Below, in pieces: positions 1 to 12,553 of a stretch of DNA of 62,000 bases (positions are counted from its first letter, which is position 1; each line of letters opens with the position of its first letter). The notes beneath the pieces were generated by a model. That model ran no database searches. It saw nothing but the letters and a program-made list of their open reading frames with translations, and was not told the DNA's origin. The DNA is from Glandiceps talaboti (taxonomy: Eukaryota; Hemichordata; Enteropneusta; Spengelidae), in contig NC_135568.1 of NCBI RefSeq assembly GCF_964340395.1, positions 17,731,776 through 17,793,775 of the forward strand, read 5' to 3'. The translations under genes were made by a program, and so were the position numbers.

Positions 1-3000
1 TGTAATAAAGATAAATATCTGATAAGATAATGTTCATAAAATATAACATGTGCACGTTAAGGAGTGCAGTGTCTGGCTTTATGGTGTTGGAGAATTTCAT
101 TCGTGTGTATTGAAACATTGAACTGTCTAAAGGTTATTCATGCCTTCGAATCTCAACATCTCTCTTCACCCTGTCTAGCTATGAGAAATCGTGAACCGAG
201 AGTGGTTCGTGCCAATGAGTAAACCCACAACTGTTAGAATGACGTGAACATAGTCTGTCTGTAAGGTACGCCATGAAGGGGCGCCCTCACACATCGGTCA
301 ACCCTCTCACGTCTAGACTGGACCCTTCCTATCGTTTCCAGCCAGATCTGGATGCAGCCAATCCCAGATACGTACATAATAAAAGGCGTTAAAATGACGA
401 TGATGTCAGACTTTTATGTAACTTTATTTTAATTTTACTGACGCCATAACCAGACATTGCGTGAATACGGTGTAAGTAGCATCCTGACATGACAAATGTA
501 GCTGTCCCCAATAAACACTAACTTATTATACTGTGTAGAATTCTTGGGCTGATTAAACAAGACATGATGTTAATGATTGTGTGGGTGACTTCATTTAAAT
601 TCGAAACTTCACCTCACCTCCTCATTGAGCTAGACATGAGAAGAGATTTGAAGTCACGACTAGCAGCTAGACTAATTGAACTAAGGCATGTCCGAATTCA
701 GTCTAAGGAGTGGTAGTCTGCAGCTTTGACCAAGAACACACACATCGCATGAACAAGAATCGATGGCATTAGTTTGTGATTATTGATTATCGGTAAATTC
801 GAAATACATATGTTTTCATGATCATTCCGTTGGTGATTTAATCTACACAAACGGCGCAGAATGTCTGTTTTTAGCCAAGAGACTTCAGGTTGTCTTGGTG
901 TTATTTACTACCTCAAAAAGTTTTCTGCTGTACTCCTAGGGATGGTGCCACCAATATACAAGTCTCTGAACTAGTCTGTTTCTAGTCTACTTCCTATACG
1001 GCATCGTTACTATTTACACCTCCACTCACAGTGGTTTAGTTAGAATCCACGTTGGCGTCCAGACTAGCCTGTTCCGGACTTCATCTTTAATTGCACAGTG
1101 ACTTGAATCAACCTGTCTATAGAAAACATTATTTACTGATGCAATCTTATACTACAACAATAAATAATATTTTTATATACAGATTTATTCAAGTGTCTGT
1201 ATTTGATTGCATACTAAAGACCGAATAACTATGATGCTGTGTCATCTATCTTCGTTAAAAAAAAATATTTTGCTTTAACTTAGCCTATTTTAATTTCATT
1301 ACATTCGTCGGCTTCTTAGGGACTAGTACTGTTCAAGAAGCATATATGGCCGGTCGGTATGTGATCACCCCCGAACACCCGACTCAAACAGCATCTAATA
1401 GCCTATATAGACACGTAGTTGGATTTCCCATCTAGCTATCTTGTTTTTGAGATTGTAATAACAGGACAAAATATCGCGGCTAAACATCTACCAAGTTCAT
1501 AATTTATTGGCATACGATCGAGTCACAAATGTGTCGTACAGAACTTCACAGCTGGGTTTGATTGGAATCGTTCCAAAGTAACTACGTGCAAGTGTCCCTA
1601 GCAGCCAGTCGTGTTGCGATTTTGCTCTCGTTTCTTATACAATGTGTTGTGGGGGGGGGGGGACAAAGTTCCCAAGTGCACAGGACTGGAGTCTAGGCTA
1701 CAACCAGTCTGGATGCCAACATGGTATCTAACTAAACCACGTCTAGTCAAAATCCCCCAATCAGCACAAAAAGTTGTTCATCCAATCAGTGAACCCCAAC
1801 TGTACATGTTACAGTGACAGAAACAGTGTATAAGTAGTACCCTGAGCTGACAAATATACCATATTTGGACATTACACAATTGCAACTGCCACAATAAACA
1901 CTAACTGTACGAGGGACTGTTTTATTGGTTAGAATTTTGTGATTGATTAACAAAGACATGATGTTAATGACTGTGTGGATGGCTGTGGATAAATTTGAAA
2001 TTGCATCTCAAGAGTAACGGTGTACATGTAAATCGTAACGTTATCGTATAGGAACTAGACTAAGTTACAACTGGATAACTTGCAAGTACATAGAGGCACC
2101 AAGTAAGTATCATTGGTAACACCAGCAACGACAAGTATGTAAAAGCATGCAAGAATGAATGAGCCGTTTTATTGTTTTGGGTGTTTTATAGCCAAAAATT
2201 AAGGCCTTGTAAATACTTTAGATAAACAAGTTAAACAAGCACCGATTTTATAACCTGTTTTGTTTATTGAGTAGTAAATCTACTATGAGGCGAAGTACTT
2301 TAATAATCTGTGGATATTACCCTACTGTACTGGCATGAACTGTTACCATTACCAGTCATTAGGTGAATTGGATTCGACAAATCACTTCATTACATCTTTG
2401 TACTTGTGATGCTCTTTGTATTTGCAATTGCGACTAACCGCCAAAAGCCAGCTGTGGCCTGTGCTCTTGTGAATAATTGATTGGGTTGAGATAGACAAGC
2501 TATAGCAATAAATTGCTATCTTTCTATCTTTGTGTAAAATATAGGCAGTTTCTTGTTAGTTTCTGCATGGTTGTATTGCAAACAGAGTCGGTGAACGATA
2601 ACTTGAAACGTTAAACGGGCTGTATATATCCCCACCCCCACCCCCACCCCGCCATCACTGCAATGGCGTACCTAATATCACCGAATCATTAGAGATCCAA
2701 CAAACTGTAGCTTTCGTTTTATATTTCCTCGACTACATAAAGACCCCGCTGGCATTGGCCAAATCTTAAAATTAGAACTTTGGCCGCAGACGTTTTTGTT
2801 TTGCTTTCAGCTGCGTATGGGACGAAGAAGGGAAGGGACAGTGTCAGAATCGAGTCCCGACTACTTACTCCATCTGCAAGCTGGCGTAGGATGACATAGT
2901 TTACACAAACATTTATAAGTGAAACGTTTCTATAGTAGACATGAACGGTTGTTAGCATTTAAAATGATTTACAAAAACGGAGTAAAATACTTAGTAGGAC

Positions 3001-3786
3001 GAAATGACAATGTGTATGCTAAGGTGAAAATATACCATTAAAAAATAGAACCCTGCATGTACACTTTAAACGTTTACACGTAACAAAATTTGATAGTTTG
3101 TGTCCTAACTGCGCATGCATTGTTTACTTTCAGCACCGTACCACACATTACAACCACCAGTGTCTTTTATCATCCCGCTTGGCATTCGAGAATTGTATTA
3201 TATTAAAAAGACTTACTCGGTTTCATCGCGAAACCTTCTGACAAACTACGGGGGTTTTTTTTCATAAGAAGCATTTTATCTAAGCTAGCAGATTCAATAC
3301 ATGGTTGAAAAAACTGCAGTCAACATCAAGATTCTCTTTGGCATGGCCATATGGATCCAAAACTGCTAAGTAAAGAAAAGACACCCACTAAGCCAGTAGA
3401 AAGACATTACTTTTTGTCTAACTATTCTTCCAAATACCCCTGTACGATACACAACATTTGGACTGTATTCATATATCTGGCATATCCTATAAGCATGCTG
3501 TATAATTCGTAGAACCTTGTTGTGACCAAGAGAAATTGAGTAGCTTACCTTTAAAGGTGCGACAGCAAGGTGTTTTGCAACGAAACTGACTGTGGATATT
3601 TACTTTACCTGTGTAAGGTGCGTTTATCATCATACAATCAAAATGATTTACGAGATGACAAAATATGCATATAATAGATGATGAAATATGCCACCATTGG
3701 CGTCTTTGAAATATTGGCTTACAACATGGGAATGTCAAGCATGCTAGCAGCTGACATCTTGAAGTCAGAAGCATGTGACCCGGCCA
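1..3786. other. No gene found; low-copy repeats and a diverged duplication
   Basis: Segments 440-620 and 1805-2010 are diverged direct copies sharing AATAAACACTAACT, GACATGATGTTAATGA and TGTGTGG in order. A hairpin-family fragment is at 252-318, a run of 12 G at 1650-1661 and a C-rich tract at 2629-2650. The frame at 1611-1817 crosses the G run and is not convincing. Confidence 0.6.
252..318. mobile_element. AGTCTGTAAGGTACGCCATG hairpin family, partial copy
   Basis: The left arm AGTCTGTCTGTAAGGTACGCCATGA (in two parts) and the inner GCGCCCTCACACATCGG match the complete copy at 42519. The right arm is eroded. Confidence 0.6.
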
Positions 3787-4107
3787 TACATACATACATA
3801 CATACATACATACATACATACATACATACATACATACATACGCGCGCATACATACATACATACATACATACATACATACATACATACATACATACATAGA
3901 TACATACATACATACGCACGCACGCACGCACGCGCACGCGCATGCATACATACATACATACATACATACATACATACATACATACATACGCGCGCATACA
4001 TACATACATACATACATACATACATACATACATACATACATACGCACGCACGCACGCACGCGCACGCACGCACGCGCATACATACATACATACATACATA
4101 CATACAT

Positions 4108-4142
<35 letters not shown>

Positions 4143-4235
4143 TACATACATACATACATACATACATACATACATACATACATACATACATACATACATA
4201 CATACATACATACATACATACATACATACATACAT
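3785..4235. repeat. (ACAT)n compound microsatellite with ACGC and ACAC blocks
   Basis: About 450 bases of ACAT units broken by CGCGCG, ACGC and ACAC blocks. The YIHT and MYVC open frames on both strands are its translations. Confidence 0.98.
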
Positions 4236-4470
4236 AAGAAACGAGTGAGACAGTCCGAATAAATAGATACAATCCGGCGTTTCGAATAAAAATACTCGAT
4301 ACTCAAGACCATGGAAGTATAAAATGTCAGGACGTTAGCATATACTATACGTTAGCCTTGTATAAAACTGACAGTCACAGTTAAGTTGCCATCGCCGTTC
4401 TTGCTAGTAAAAAATAAAAGTAGTGACTTGAGGATTATTGCTACATTAGAGCTAACCAGTAGTACAAAAT

Positions 4471-4850
4471 GGTCCGCGTATATACCGTCCATTTGTTTTT
4501 CGTTTGTCTATTACAAACAAGAAAAACGAAAAACCAATGCCTGCTTCGTTTCTCGTTTTTCGTTTTCGCGATCGGAAAACGAAAAAGGAATTTGTTTTTC
4601 GTTTTTCGTGTCATCGATCGGAAAACAGAACAAGAAGAACAAATTGTTTTTTCCATTGCCGTTTCATTTTATAATAATACAAAAATGGAAAACAAACCCT
4701 GTTCCCTTTTTCGTTTTTCGTTTAACACAATTAACCAATGAAAACGAAAAACCTACCCGTGTTCAGTTTTCATGTTTCTCTTTGATGGTGAGAAAAGGAA
4801 CCAAGAAAAACTACGCATTCTCTATCATGGTATACTCAATTGTTCTGTTC
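4471..4850. mobile_element. CGTTTTTCG-rich element, single arm
   Basis: Begins GGTCCGCGTATATACCGTCC and contains repeated CGTTTTTCGTTTTC, GATCGGAAAACGAAAAAGG, CATCGATCGGAAAACAGAAC, ATAATACAAAAATGG and TTAACACAAT blocks, in the same order as the left arm at 21255-21570. The overlapping open frames on both strands are internal-repeat artefacts. Confidence 0.75.
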
Positions 4851-5140
4851 ATTTACCGTTATATAGCTTGAACAAAAGAAAACGAAAGGCCCCAACCGGG
4901 CACTGCACACGGTTTTTTTGTGTGTACGGAATGTCTATCGACACGCGTGACCCTTAACATGTGCGGTGTTTGGCATAGTATGCAAAAAAAAATGTTGCCT
5001 CGGTATATCAAATTCCACAATTTGGAAAATATCCATGAAAATATGTAGGGCCATTTGGTAAATCGTGCATTTCCAATGAATAAGTGTGATTATGTTCGAA
5101 TATTCCCACCCATTGATGACTGCTTTATCTGATCACAGTC

Positions 5141-5688
5141 CACAGTCACTTTAGCTGCAATAATTGTAGCGTTTGCTGTGATTTTGAGGGCTTTTTCGTT
5201 TGTTCCTGTGCCTTGTTTCGTTCCGACGTTTAACCGGAATCAAACGGTACAATTACTGTAACGCAAACTCAAATACGCGAGACCACCTTGAAAACGTGAG
5301 CGAGATGTCAGCGTACTGCCCGTTTCAAAATGTTGCATGCCCGGGTTGCATCATGCGTTGCTACATTTGCCGATTTTGACGTAACTGAGGTACCTCTGAA
5401 CACTTCTTTGGTCTTGAAGGCTCCGTAATTAATGTTGATGTTAAGAAATGTCTGATATTTTGCCAGGGAAGGCGTAATTTAGCAGAAAAATTCGCCCAAC
5501 TTTGCGATTCAGATCTGAATCGGTTCCGTCTATTTGCGTTTGCGTTACAGGAATTGTAGCGTTTGATTCGGGTTGAACTTCGGAATGGAAAAAGGAAAAA
5601 AAAATAAAATAAAATAAAAAACAGACGAAAAACTTAGCCCTCAAAATCACATCAAACGCTACAATTATTGCAGCTATAGTCACATGTG
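5141..5688. mobile_element. Foldback element, about 550 bp
   Basis: The left arm (5141-5284) begins CACAGTCACTTTAGCTGCAA and contains ATAATTGTAGCGTTTG, GTGATTTTGAGGGCT and GTAACGCAAAC. The right arm (5527-5688), reversed, has the same blocks in the same order. The frame at 5441-5683 lies inside the arm and is not a gene. Confidence 0.75.
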
Positions 5689-5798
5689 AGCTAATATTAA
5701 TAATAGTGTGACAATTTTACCCGTTAGAATAAGTTCCTCTAGATTATTTAGTCCACATTTTGGAAATACGCGTACTAGCTGCTAACGAGTTGTTTGCA

Positions 5799-5927
5799 AT
5801 AAACCACCCTCTGAGGAAGGTATACCACTCGGTTTAATTTTTGACCAGTGAACGAAATATATCGTTCGTGCATATATTGAGTTCAGTGGTCAAAACCGAG
5901 TGGTATACCATTCCCAGAGTGGTTTAT
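5799..5927. mobile_element. Foldback element, about 129 bp
   Basis: ATAAACCACCCTCTGAGGAA and GGTATACCACTCGGTTT on the left face ACCGAGTGGTATACC and CAGAGTGGTTTAT on the right. TTGACCAGTGAACG and its partner sit near the centre. Confidence 0.75.
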
Positions 5928-6557
5928 CGCTATTATATTATACCTGTATATTGAAAACATCGGAAACGATGCAACATTTTCTGCAAAAGACGCAACATTT
6001 TCTGGTTTCATTTCCACCCCATCCCTGCACGGACTACAATGTTCGTAGACGAAAAGTGAACATCAAAGTAAAAGAATTTTAGTGGTCTGAGGGTAAATAT
6101 AGCAAAGGTGTGTAAGAAATGTTGTCACATTCAGCCCAGTTGTTTTTGAGTTATCGTGTATACGCAAAATGCACACATGGACGGGCTGATGTTGTAGAGT
6201 TCAAACACCCATTCACCCACTACATTATCGCTTACATGTAAGATTTAAAAAGTACTCCAGTTGCAGTTACTGTAGTTTTAAGCACTAACACAGTCCATTT
6301 GTTTATTTGTAGCATTCAAAACAAATGTTCAAGACCATCATAGACTGATGGTAAGTATAAAACTTGCTAAAAAAACGAAAGTACTGGGCCCTTGCTTGAG
6401 TCTGCAATGCGGTTAGGCACGATATATATGGACATTGAAACTGAGTTTATAAACTATGTAACTCAAGTGAAAACACTTGTAGCTTAAAAATCTCAGTTAG
6501 CGTATCCCAGTATAATGACACAGTATGCTGAATATCCCATCATTTTCTGGATTGTAT
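5928..6557. other. No gene or repeat recognised
   Basis: A short frame at 5900-6082 begins in the foldback arm and has no family features. Nothing else was seen. Confidence 0.4.
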
Positions 6558-6647
6558 AGACTGTTAGATACGTCATGTCGCTCCACCCTCACCATCATTG
6601 TTGACCAATGTGTGAGGGCGTCCCGTCACAGCATACCTTACAGACTA
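6558..6647. mobile_element. AGTCTGTAAGGTACGCCATG hairpin family, complete copy
   Basis: Starts AGACTGTTAGATACGTCATG and ends CATACCTTACAGACT. The centre carries CCACCCTCAC and TGTGAGGGCG facing each other. The whole element can fold on itself. Confidence 0.75.
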
Positions 6648-6817
6648 TGATTTGTATAGCCCTTTCAATTCAGGCAAATTGCATTTAGTGTATGGGGTCT
6701 TGTGAAAGCATCTTTGAATTTCTCAAACCGTAGGTAGGTCTGAGGTGTTACTGATTGGTTTCTGATAGCTTGGGTCTGATATCAGTGATTTCATAATAAC
6801 AATAATGATAATAATAA

Positions 6818-6905
6818 TAGTACAGTACAGTACAGTACAGTGCAGTATAGTACAGTACAGTACAGTACAGTACAGTACAGTACAGTACAGTACAGTATAG
6901 TATAT
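6818..6905. repeat. (ACAGT)n microsatellite
   Basis: About 17 units of the pentamer with two imperfect units. Confidence 0.95.
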
Positions 6906-7290
6906 AGTCTTTCTTTATTCCAATAACGGAACATACCTATGTTTATCCCGGAGTAGGGTTACATAAATACATAAGAACGAATAAAGGAGGTCATGTGAGC
7001 CAAAAGCACGAAACAGCTGAGAAATAAATATATATATATATAAAGACTACAATGCAAATAGAAAGGAAATCAAATACTGTCCCTGATCCTGAAACAATCT
7101 ATTATAAATTTTGCAGTCGTCACTACAATAGTTTTATCTATACTTGACATAATTATGATGAACTTAGTCTCGTCATCCTTATCCATAAAATCAGAGTAAA
7201 TAGTGGATATCGTTTTTGAAAGAAACTCTTTGTTGACTGTACCTAGAGCAACTGATCAAAAAATGAATTTCAGACTCTACTTCATTTGAG

Positions 7291-7422
<132 letters not shown>

Positions 7423-8071
7423 TGTTATTATATACAGGCTCCAGCGTTCATATAAACATGATTATGTTGTTGCGTCCCCACATGATTTATTTTTAAAAGG
7501 ACTGGCTGTGGAGTCTAATGAATCTAATGAATATAATGCGGTGATGACAACATAGAGAAGCCCATGTTTGTAATTCAATAAATTGATAAACTGCAAAAAA
7601 CTAGAATTGTACAAAAAATTCGTTGTTTTATGTACATTGTACATGAATTGATAATGTCTGAATAAATAGGTATTAAAACAATTGTCACCAATATTATGTG
7701 AATATTCTAAGGGAAGATCGCACAATGTCACACAAGCTCAAGGGGGAGGGGGTCTGGCAATTTGCTGAACTTCATTTTTGCACTTCTAACCAAATTGAGG
7801 GCGCTCAGTAGAACTAACTCAAATAATTAATAAGGTAGTCATGGTAGAATAAAGCTGGTTTATCAAAACCAACAAAAGAACAAGTGAAATTGATTTTTAA
7901 AAAAACCTTAACTTTAGATTTTCAAATCATCACTTTATTACATGGCACCTTGTAGAAAAAAGATATTTTTAAAGAGAAAAAAAATGTAAACAAATAAAAA
8001 ACAATTTTTTGTAATAAAAGAATGTAAACAATAAACAAAAACAATTATTTGTAAACAAGACTACCTCCATG

Positions 8072-8664
8072 ATGGCATGTATGTATGTATGTATGTGTAT
8101 GTATGTATGTATGTATGTATGTATGTATGTATGTATGTATGTATGTGTGTGTACATGTATGTGTGTGTATGTATGTATGTATGTATGTATGTATGTATGT
8201 ATGTATGTATGTATGTATGTATGTATGTATGCATGCATGCATGCATGCATGCATGCATGCATGTATGTATGTATGTATGTATGTATGTACATGTATGTAT
8301 ATATGTATGTATGTATGTATGTATGTACATGTATGTATGTATGTATGTATGTATGTATGTATGTATGTACATGTATGTATGTATGTATGTATGTATGTAT
8401 GTACATGTATGTATGTATGTATGTATGCATGCATGCATGCATGCATGCATGCATGCATGTATGTATGTATGTATGTATGTATGTATGTATGTATGTATGT
8501 ATGTATGTATGTATGTATGTATGTACATGTATGTATGTATGTATGTATGTATGTATGTATGTATGTATGTATGTATGTATGTATGTATGTATGTATGTAT
8601 GTACATGTATGTATGTATGTATGTATGTATGTATGTATGTATGCATGTATGTATGTATGCATGT
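8072..8664. repeat. (ATGT)n microsatellite with ATGC blocks and GTACATGT interruptions
   Basis: About 590 bases. Two (ATGC)n blocks lie near 8230-8262 and 8427-8458. GTACATGT interruptions recur at 8150, 8286, 8326, 8367, 8400, 8522 and 8600. All open frames here are repeat translations. Confidence 0.98.
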
Positions 8665-9407
8665 TTTAATAGATATCCAAATAGATATTGCGACTCCGTC
8701 TCATTTGAAAATTCAACATATTTAAAGGGACACGAGCTGAGTGCAAGCGTTGTTAGGGTGTGTTTTTTGCTGTATATTTAAAAAGCACTCAACTTAAACC
8801 TGGTATTAGGATATAACTTAGGAAGGATCTGAGGACATAATTTATTATAGTATGTTATCATTATGAAAACAAACTTTATAAGAATTGCATTGACATATAT
8901 CAACATTAACATTATATTAGAATAGTTTAATCGATTTTTTAAGTATGTATGTTCACTTGAACAAATGTTTTATTAACTCAGTTTGCACCACTTTATTATT
9001 TGCAGATAATTTAACAGTGCTCGAATAAGGTTTTATAACACATCACATTCTCGGGTATGTATGCTTTCCATTGTCAAAGCAAATCACTGATAGGACTCCC
9101 ATGCTACATTGATGGTACCCTAGGGAAAATAGAAAGCGACTAATGCCTAGTCTAATAATGAAATCACTACTATGATTCACTAGTGCCGACATGAAAATAA
9201 ATTTATTTTAGCCAACTGCCACTATGACAACCAGAACATGAAATGAAATTGACGGCCACCATGTACGTCCACAGTATACGAACTTCGAACTTGCCCGTTA
9301 GTCATCTGATGATAGCTATTAAACGTGAAACCCTGTGTAGTGTTATGATTCATCTGAGTACGGGCACATGTTATTTTATGACATTTGTTTTACCAATACA
9401 GAGTTAT
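8665..9407. other. No gene found between two microsatellites
   Basis: AT-rich unique-looking DNA. The start of the frame at 9243-9788 lies here, but its body is microsatellite. Confidence 0.4.
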
Positions 9408-9410
9408 CTA

Positions 9411-9500
<90 letters not shown>

Positions 9501-9538
9501 CGTCCGTCCGTCCGTCCGTCCGTCCGTCCGTCCGTCCC

Positions 9539-9623
<85 letters not shown>

Positions 9624-9670
9624 TTATATATGTCTGGCTGTCTGTCTGTCTGTCTGTCTCTCTGTCTCTC
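9408..9670. repeat. (CTGT)n(CCGT)n(CTAT)n compound microsatellite
   Basis: Three successive tetranucleotide blocks, each a one-base change of the one before, then mixed CTGT/CTCT. It ends about 250 bases before the GPCR start codon. Confidence 0.97.
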
Positions 9671-9922
9671 TGTCCGTCTCTTTGTCTATATGATACTATT
9701 ACATTTTGTGGCCAAGTGTTCCATCCGCCTTGCCCATATGGTATTTCCACATCGAGGCTTTTCATTATACTATTTACATAATATGTAATATATTTTTATT
9801 AAAAAAACAAGGCCTTTGACGCTAAGCCTTGTGGGAAGAGAAAATCAGGCGTGAATGATATTAATATTAAATAGTCACTATATTCTGCTTGCTGTTGGCA
9901 AGGTAACATCTATATTAGAAAT

Positions 9923-11143
9923 ATGGGTTGGAATACATCGAACGAGAGTTTTGCCGTCAATGAAACCATGATAGGTTTTCAACCGTCGTTAAGTATAAAT
10001 GAAAGAATTTGTCTGATCCTAAGCATCGTTATAATTATTCCAGTAATTGTCATCGGTACACCTGGAAATGTGACTGTTTGGTGGATTATTGGGAAAGTGA
10101 AGAACTTACAGACTCATGCTAATATACAACTAGTAACTCTATCAGTTGTTGATTTTCTGGTTTGTGTTGTTGTGGCGCCACTTTTACTCTACAGTTCCGT
10201 AAGTTTTCTGGTGAGTGGAACCAATATCTTTATTGAAGACACATCACGGTTTCTCTGTAAGATGTATGTTTTTGTTTCATTCTTTTCACTGTGTACCTCG
10301 GGAGTCTGTCTTGCTACGTTAGCTGTGACGCGAGCAATGGGAATCAGCCAAACGTTTAGCCGTAGTACCATGCAGCGGGTGACGACAGTATCAATAATAA
10401 CTAGTTACATCGTCGGTCTAATTTATGGAATTATGAAGATTTCTGACATTACTGCTCGCCCCTGTTTTATCGACATGACGGCTTCATCTTACGTAAAAAG
10501 TGTCAACAAGGTTGGTGTTACAATTATCGGTGTCGTTTTCTTAATTATTTGTGTATCGTACGGCTATATTGTTTACGTAAAATACGAACAGAGAAAAACA
10601 TCTAAAATACTTACTAACAACAAGTCGATGATTGACAAACGCGATCTAGCAACATTTCGAATTTGCCTCTTGTTAGTCGTTTCCTTCTTAGCCTCTTATT
10701 TACCATTGGGTGTCTTTTCATACCTTCGTAATGTATTGCCTAAGAACATGTTCTACGTACGACCATTATATTCAATTTGTTACTTAAGCAGTATGGTCAA
10801 CCCCCTTCTCTACTGTCTTCAGTCCAAACAATTTCGTGCACATCTTCGTTGTGGTGAAGATAAGAAGAATCTGAAGCCAGCAACGAAACTGACCGACGGG
10901 ATACAGAAATACCAGAAGGAAAGACGAAATGACAGTTTGTCAGAAGAAAGATCAAATAACATTTCGCCAAAAGAAATTCCAAGTGAGAATTCGACAGAAA
11001 AAATGTCAAGTGAAAAATTGTCAGCAGTAAATTCGAATGACGTTTCATCTTTATCACATATAGTCGTTGAAGTTGAAATGAACCAAATGGTGCCAACTGA
11101 AAACGAAAATGGTCAGACGAACATTAGTTTTCAACTCGATTGA
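9923..11143 (+). CDS. Intronless class A (rhodopsin-like) GPCR, orphan type
   Basis: Complete 406-residue single-exon frame, with an in-frame TAG about 50 bases before the ATG. Seven hydrophobic segments lie near residues 29-55, 66-90, 113-138, 151-172, 196-220, 242-268 and 279-300. The N-terminal tail has three N-glycosylation sequons (Asn4, Asn7, Asn13), as expected for an extracellular tail. Class A landmarks seen: GN in TM1 (48-49), LSVVD in TM2 (Asp77), the Cys112-Cys181 pair, Arg137 of the DRY position, Pro261 in TM6, NPLLY in TM7 (293-297), and Cys310 as a possible palmitoylation site. Oddities: DRY reads TRA, CWxP reads SYLP, and the TM4 Trp and TM5 Pro are missing. The long Ser/Asn/Glu-rich tail suits kinase and arrestin regulation (inference). 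It should be a plasma-membrane receptor; the ligand cannot be told. It resembles the expanded intronless orphan receptors of marine invertebrates. Confidence 0.95.
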   Translation: MGWNTSNESFAVNETMIGFQPSLSINERICLILSIVIIIPVIVIGTPGNVTVWWIIGKVKNLQTHANIQLVTLSVVDFLVCVVVAPLLLYSSVSFLVSGTNIFIEDTSRFLCKMYVFVSFFSLCTSGVCLATLAVTRAMGISQTFSRSTMQRVTTVSIITSYIVGLIYGIMKISDITARPCFIDMTASSYVKSVNKVGVTIIGVVFLIICVSYGYIVYVKYEQRKTSKILTNNKSMIDKRDLATFRICLLLVVSFLASYLPLGVFSYLRNVLPKNMFYVRPLYSICYLSSMVNPLLYCLQSKQFRAHLRCGEDKKNLKPATKLTDGIQKYQKERRNDSLSEERSNNISPKEIPSENSTEKMSSEKLSAVNSNDVSSLSHIVVEVEMNQMVPTENENGQTNISFQLD

Positions 11144-11194
11144 GATACCAGTTCAGGTTTGAACTTGATATTTTATTTAGTTGCAGTGGGGAGA

Positions 11195-11755
11195 TTTGAA
11201 TACTGATTACCCAATTAACATATTATTGGACAGTTTTTAACAATTTTGCATATCTCGATAATTGTTTATATATACTAGTACACACATTCTATGTCCATCA
11301 ATCTTTAATGAAACATCAAGTGTGATAAGCGTTCAGTGTGTAACGAACGTTGCATACTGATTAACTAATTAACATATTATTGGACAGATTTAAATACAGA
11401 TTACCTAATTAACATAATTTATTGGACAGCTTTTAATAATTTTGCATATCTCTATAAATGTTTATATATACACACATTCTATGTCCATCAATCTTTAATG
11501 AAACACCAAGTGTGATAAGCCTGTTCTTGTGTAATTAATGTTGCATACTGATTAGCTAATTAACATATTATTGGAGCGATTTGAATACTGATTAGCTAAT
11601 TAACATATTATTGGAGCGATTTGAATACTGATTAGCTAATTAACATATTATTGGACAGCTTTGAACAATTTTGCATATCTTGATAAGTGTTTATATATAC
11701 ACATATTCTATGTGTATCAAACATCAAGTGTGATAAGCCTGTTGTAATGAATGGT
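11195..11755. repeat. Nested tandem repeat downstream of the GPCR
   Basis: About three units of 150-210 bases containing ATACTGATTAGCTAATTAAC, ATATTATTGGACAG, TTTTGCATATCT, GTTTATATATACACA and CATCAAGTGTGATAAGC. Within the third unit a 45-base subunit (GAGCGATTTGAATACTGATT) is itself repeated. Confidence 0.9.
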
Positions 11756-11757
11756 GC

Positions 11758-11823
11758 AGAAAAGATTTGACATGGTTTTTGATACAAAAAAAATTGTTTT
11801 AAAAGCCATGTCAAATCTTTTCT
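11758..11823. repeat. Perfect 18-bp inverted repeat (hairpin)
   Basis: AGAAAAGATTTGACATGG faces CCATGTCAAATCTTTTCT across a 30-base A/T-rich spacer, right after the tandem repeat. A short MITE or a 3' RNA hairpin. Confidence 0.85.
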
Positions 11824-12386
11824 ATGGAACAAACTAGAGATTAAAGAACATAAAATTTTAGTCCTTCCTCTTTTTAATTGTGGGTGTAGTCAATGTGTTT
11901 TTTATAACTCTATTTGGTGATTTGTCATGTTTTCTGTAATACATTTAATTTTTCTGTACCATTGTTGCCATGGCATTTTGAATTTCCCTATGAGGACCAC
12001 ATTGGAAGTAATTGTTTTTAAAAATACGTTTATGTGTTATATCCTCGGTGATGTTTATACCTTGTATTTTATTAAAATATCATAAATCTTATAATTATTA
12101 AATGTAAATTTAATCCCCATATTGACATTATAAACTCTACCTTGAATTTCGTCCTGAAGTTCAAGTGGTCAAATATAATCTGTATATTACCGTACATGTA
12201 CAGTATTTCTACCATACACGGGCCAATTGGAACTTTGACAAGTGTCAAGTACTGTAGAGACAGTTATGAGTAACTTTGTGTACCAACTGTCTTCAAAAAA
12301 GTTGAAGGATACCACATGTATTTACCATGCTCAGTTGTAACACAAGTTGTTTATAACAGTACTGGTATAGCAGTTTCATGGAAATG
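11824..12386. other. AT-rich DNA, no gene found
   Basis: No open frame with family features and no repeat recognised. Confidence 0.4.
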
Positions 12387-12389
12387 CAA

Positions 12390-12553
<164 letters not shown>

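Noticed and set aside
3487-4312. Six overlapping frames of YIHT/MYVC repeats on both strands
   Set aside because: They are translations of the (ACAT)n microsatellite in every frame.
4386-4957. Several frames rich in Phe/Lys/Arg
   Set aside because: They fall wholly in the CGTTTTTCG-repeat element, with similar frames in the other copy at 21.1-21.6 kb and on both strands.
7969-8781. Frames up to 234 codons on both strands
   Set aside because: They are (ATGT)n microsatellite translations.
9243-9788. LSVCLSVC/YLSI frames upstream of the GPCR
   Set aside because: They are CTGT/CTAT microsatellite translations; no homology-like segment outside the repeat.
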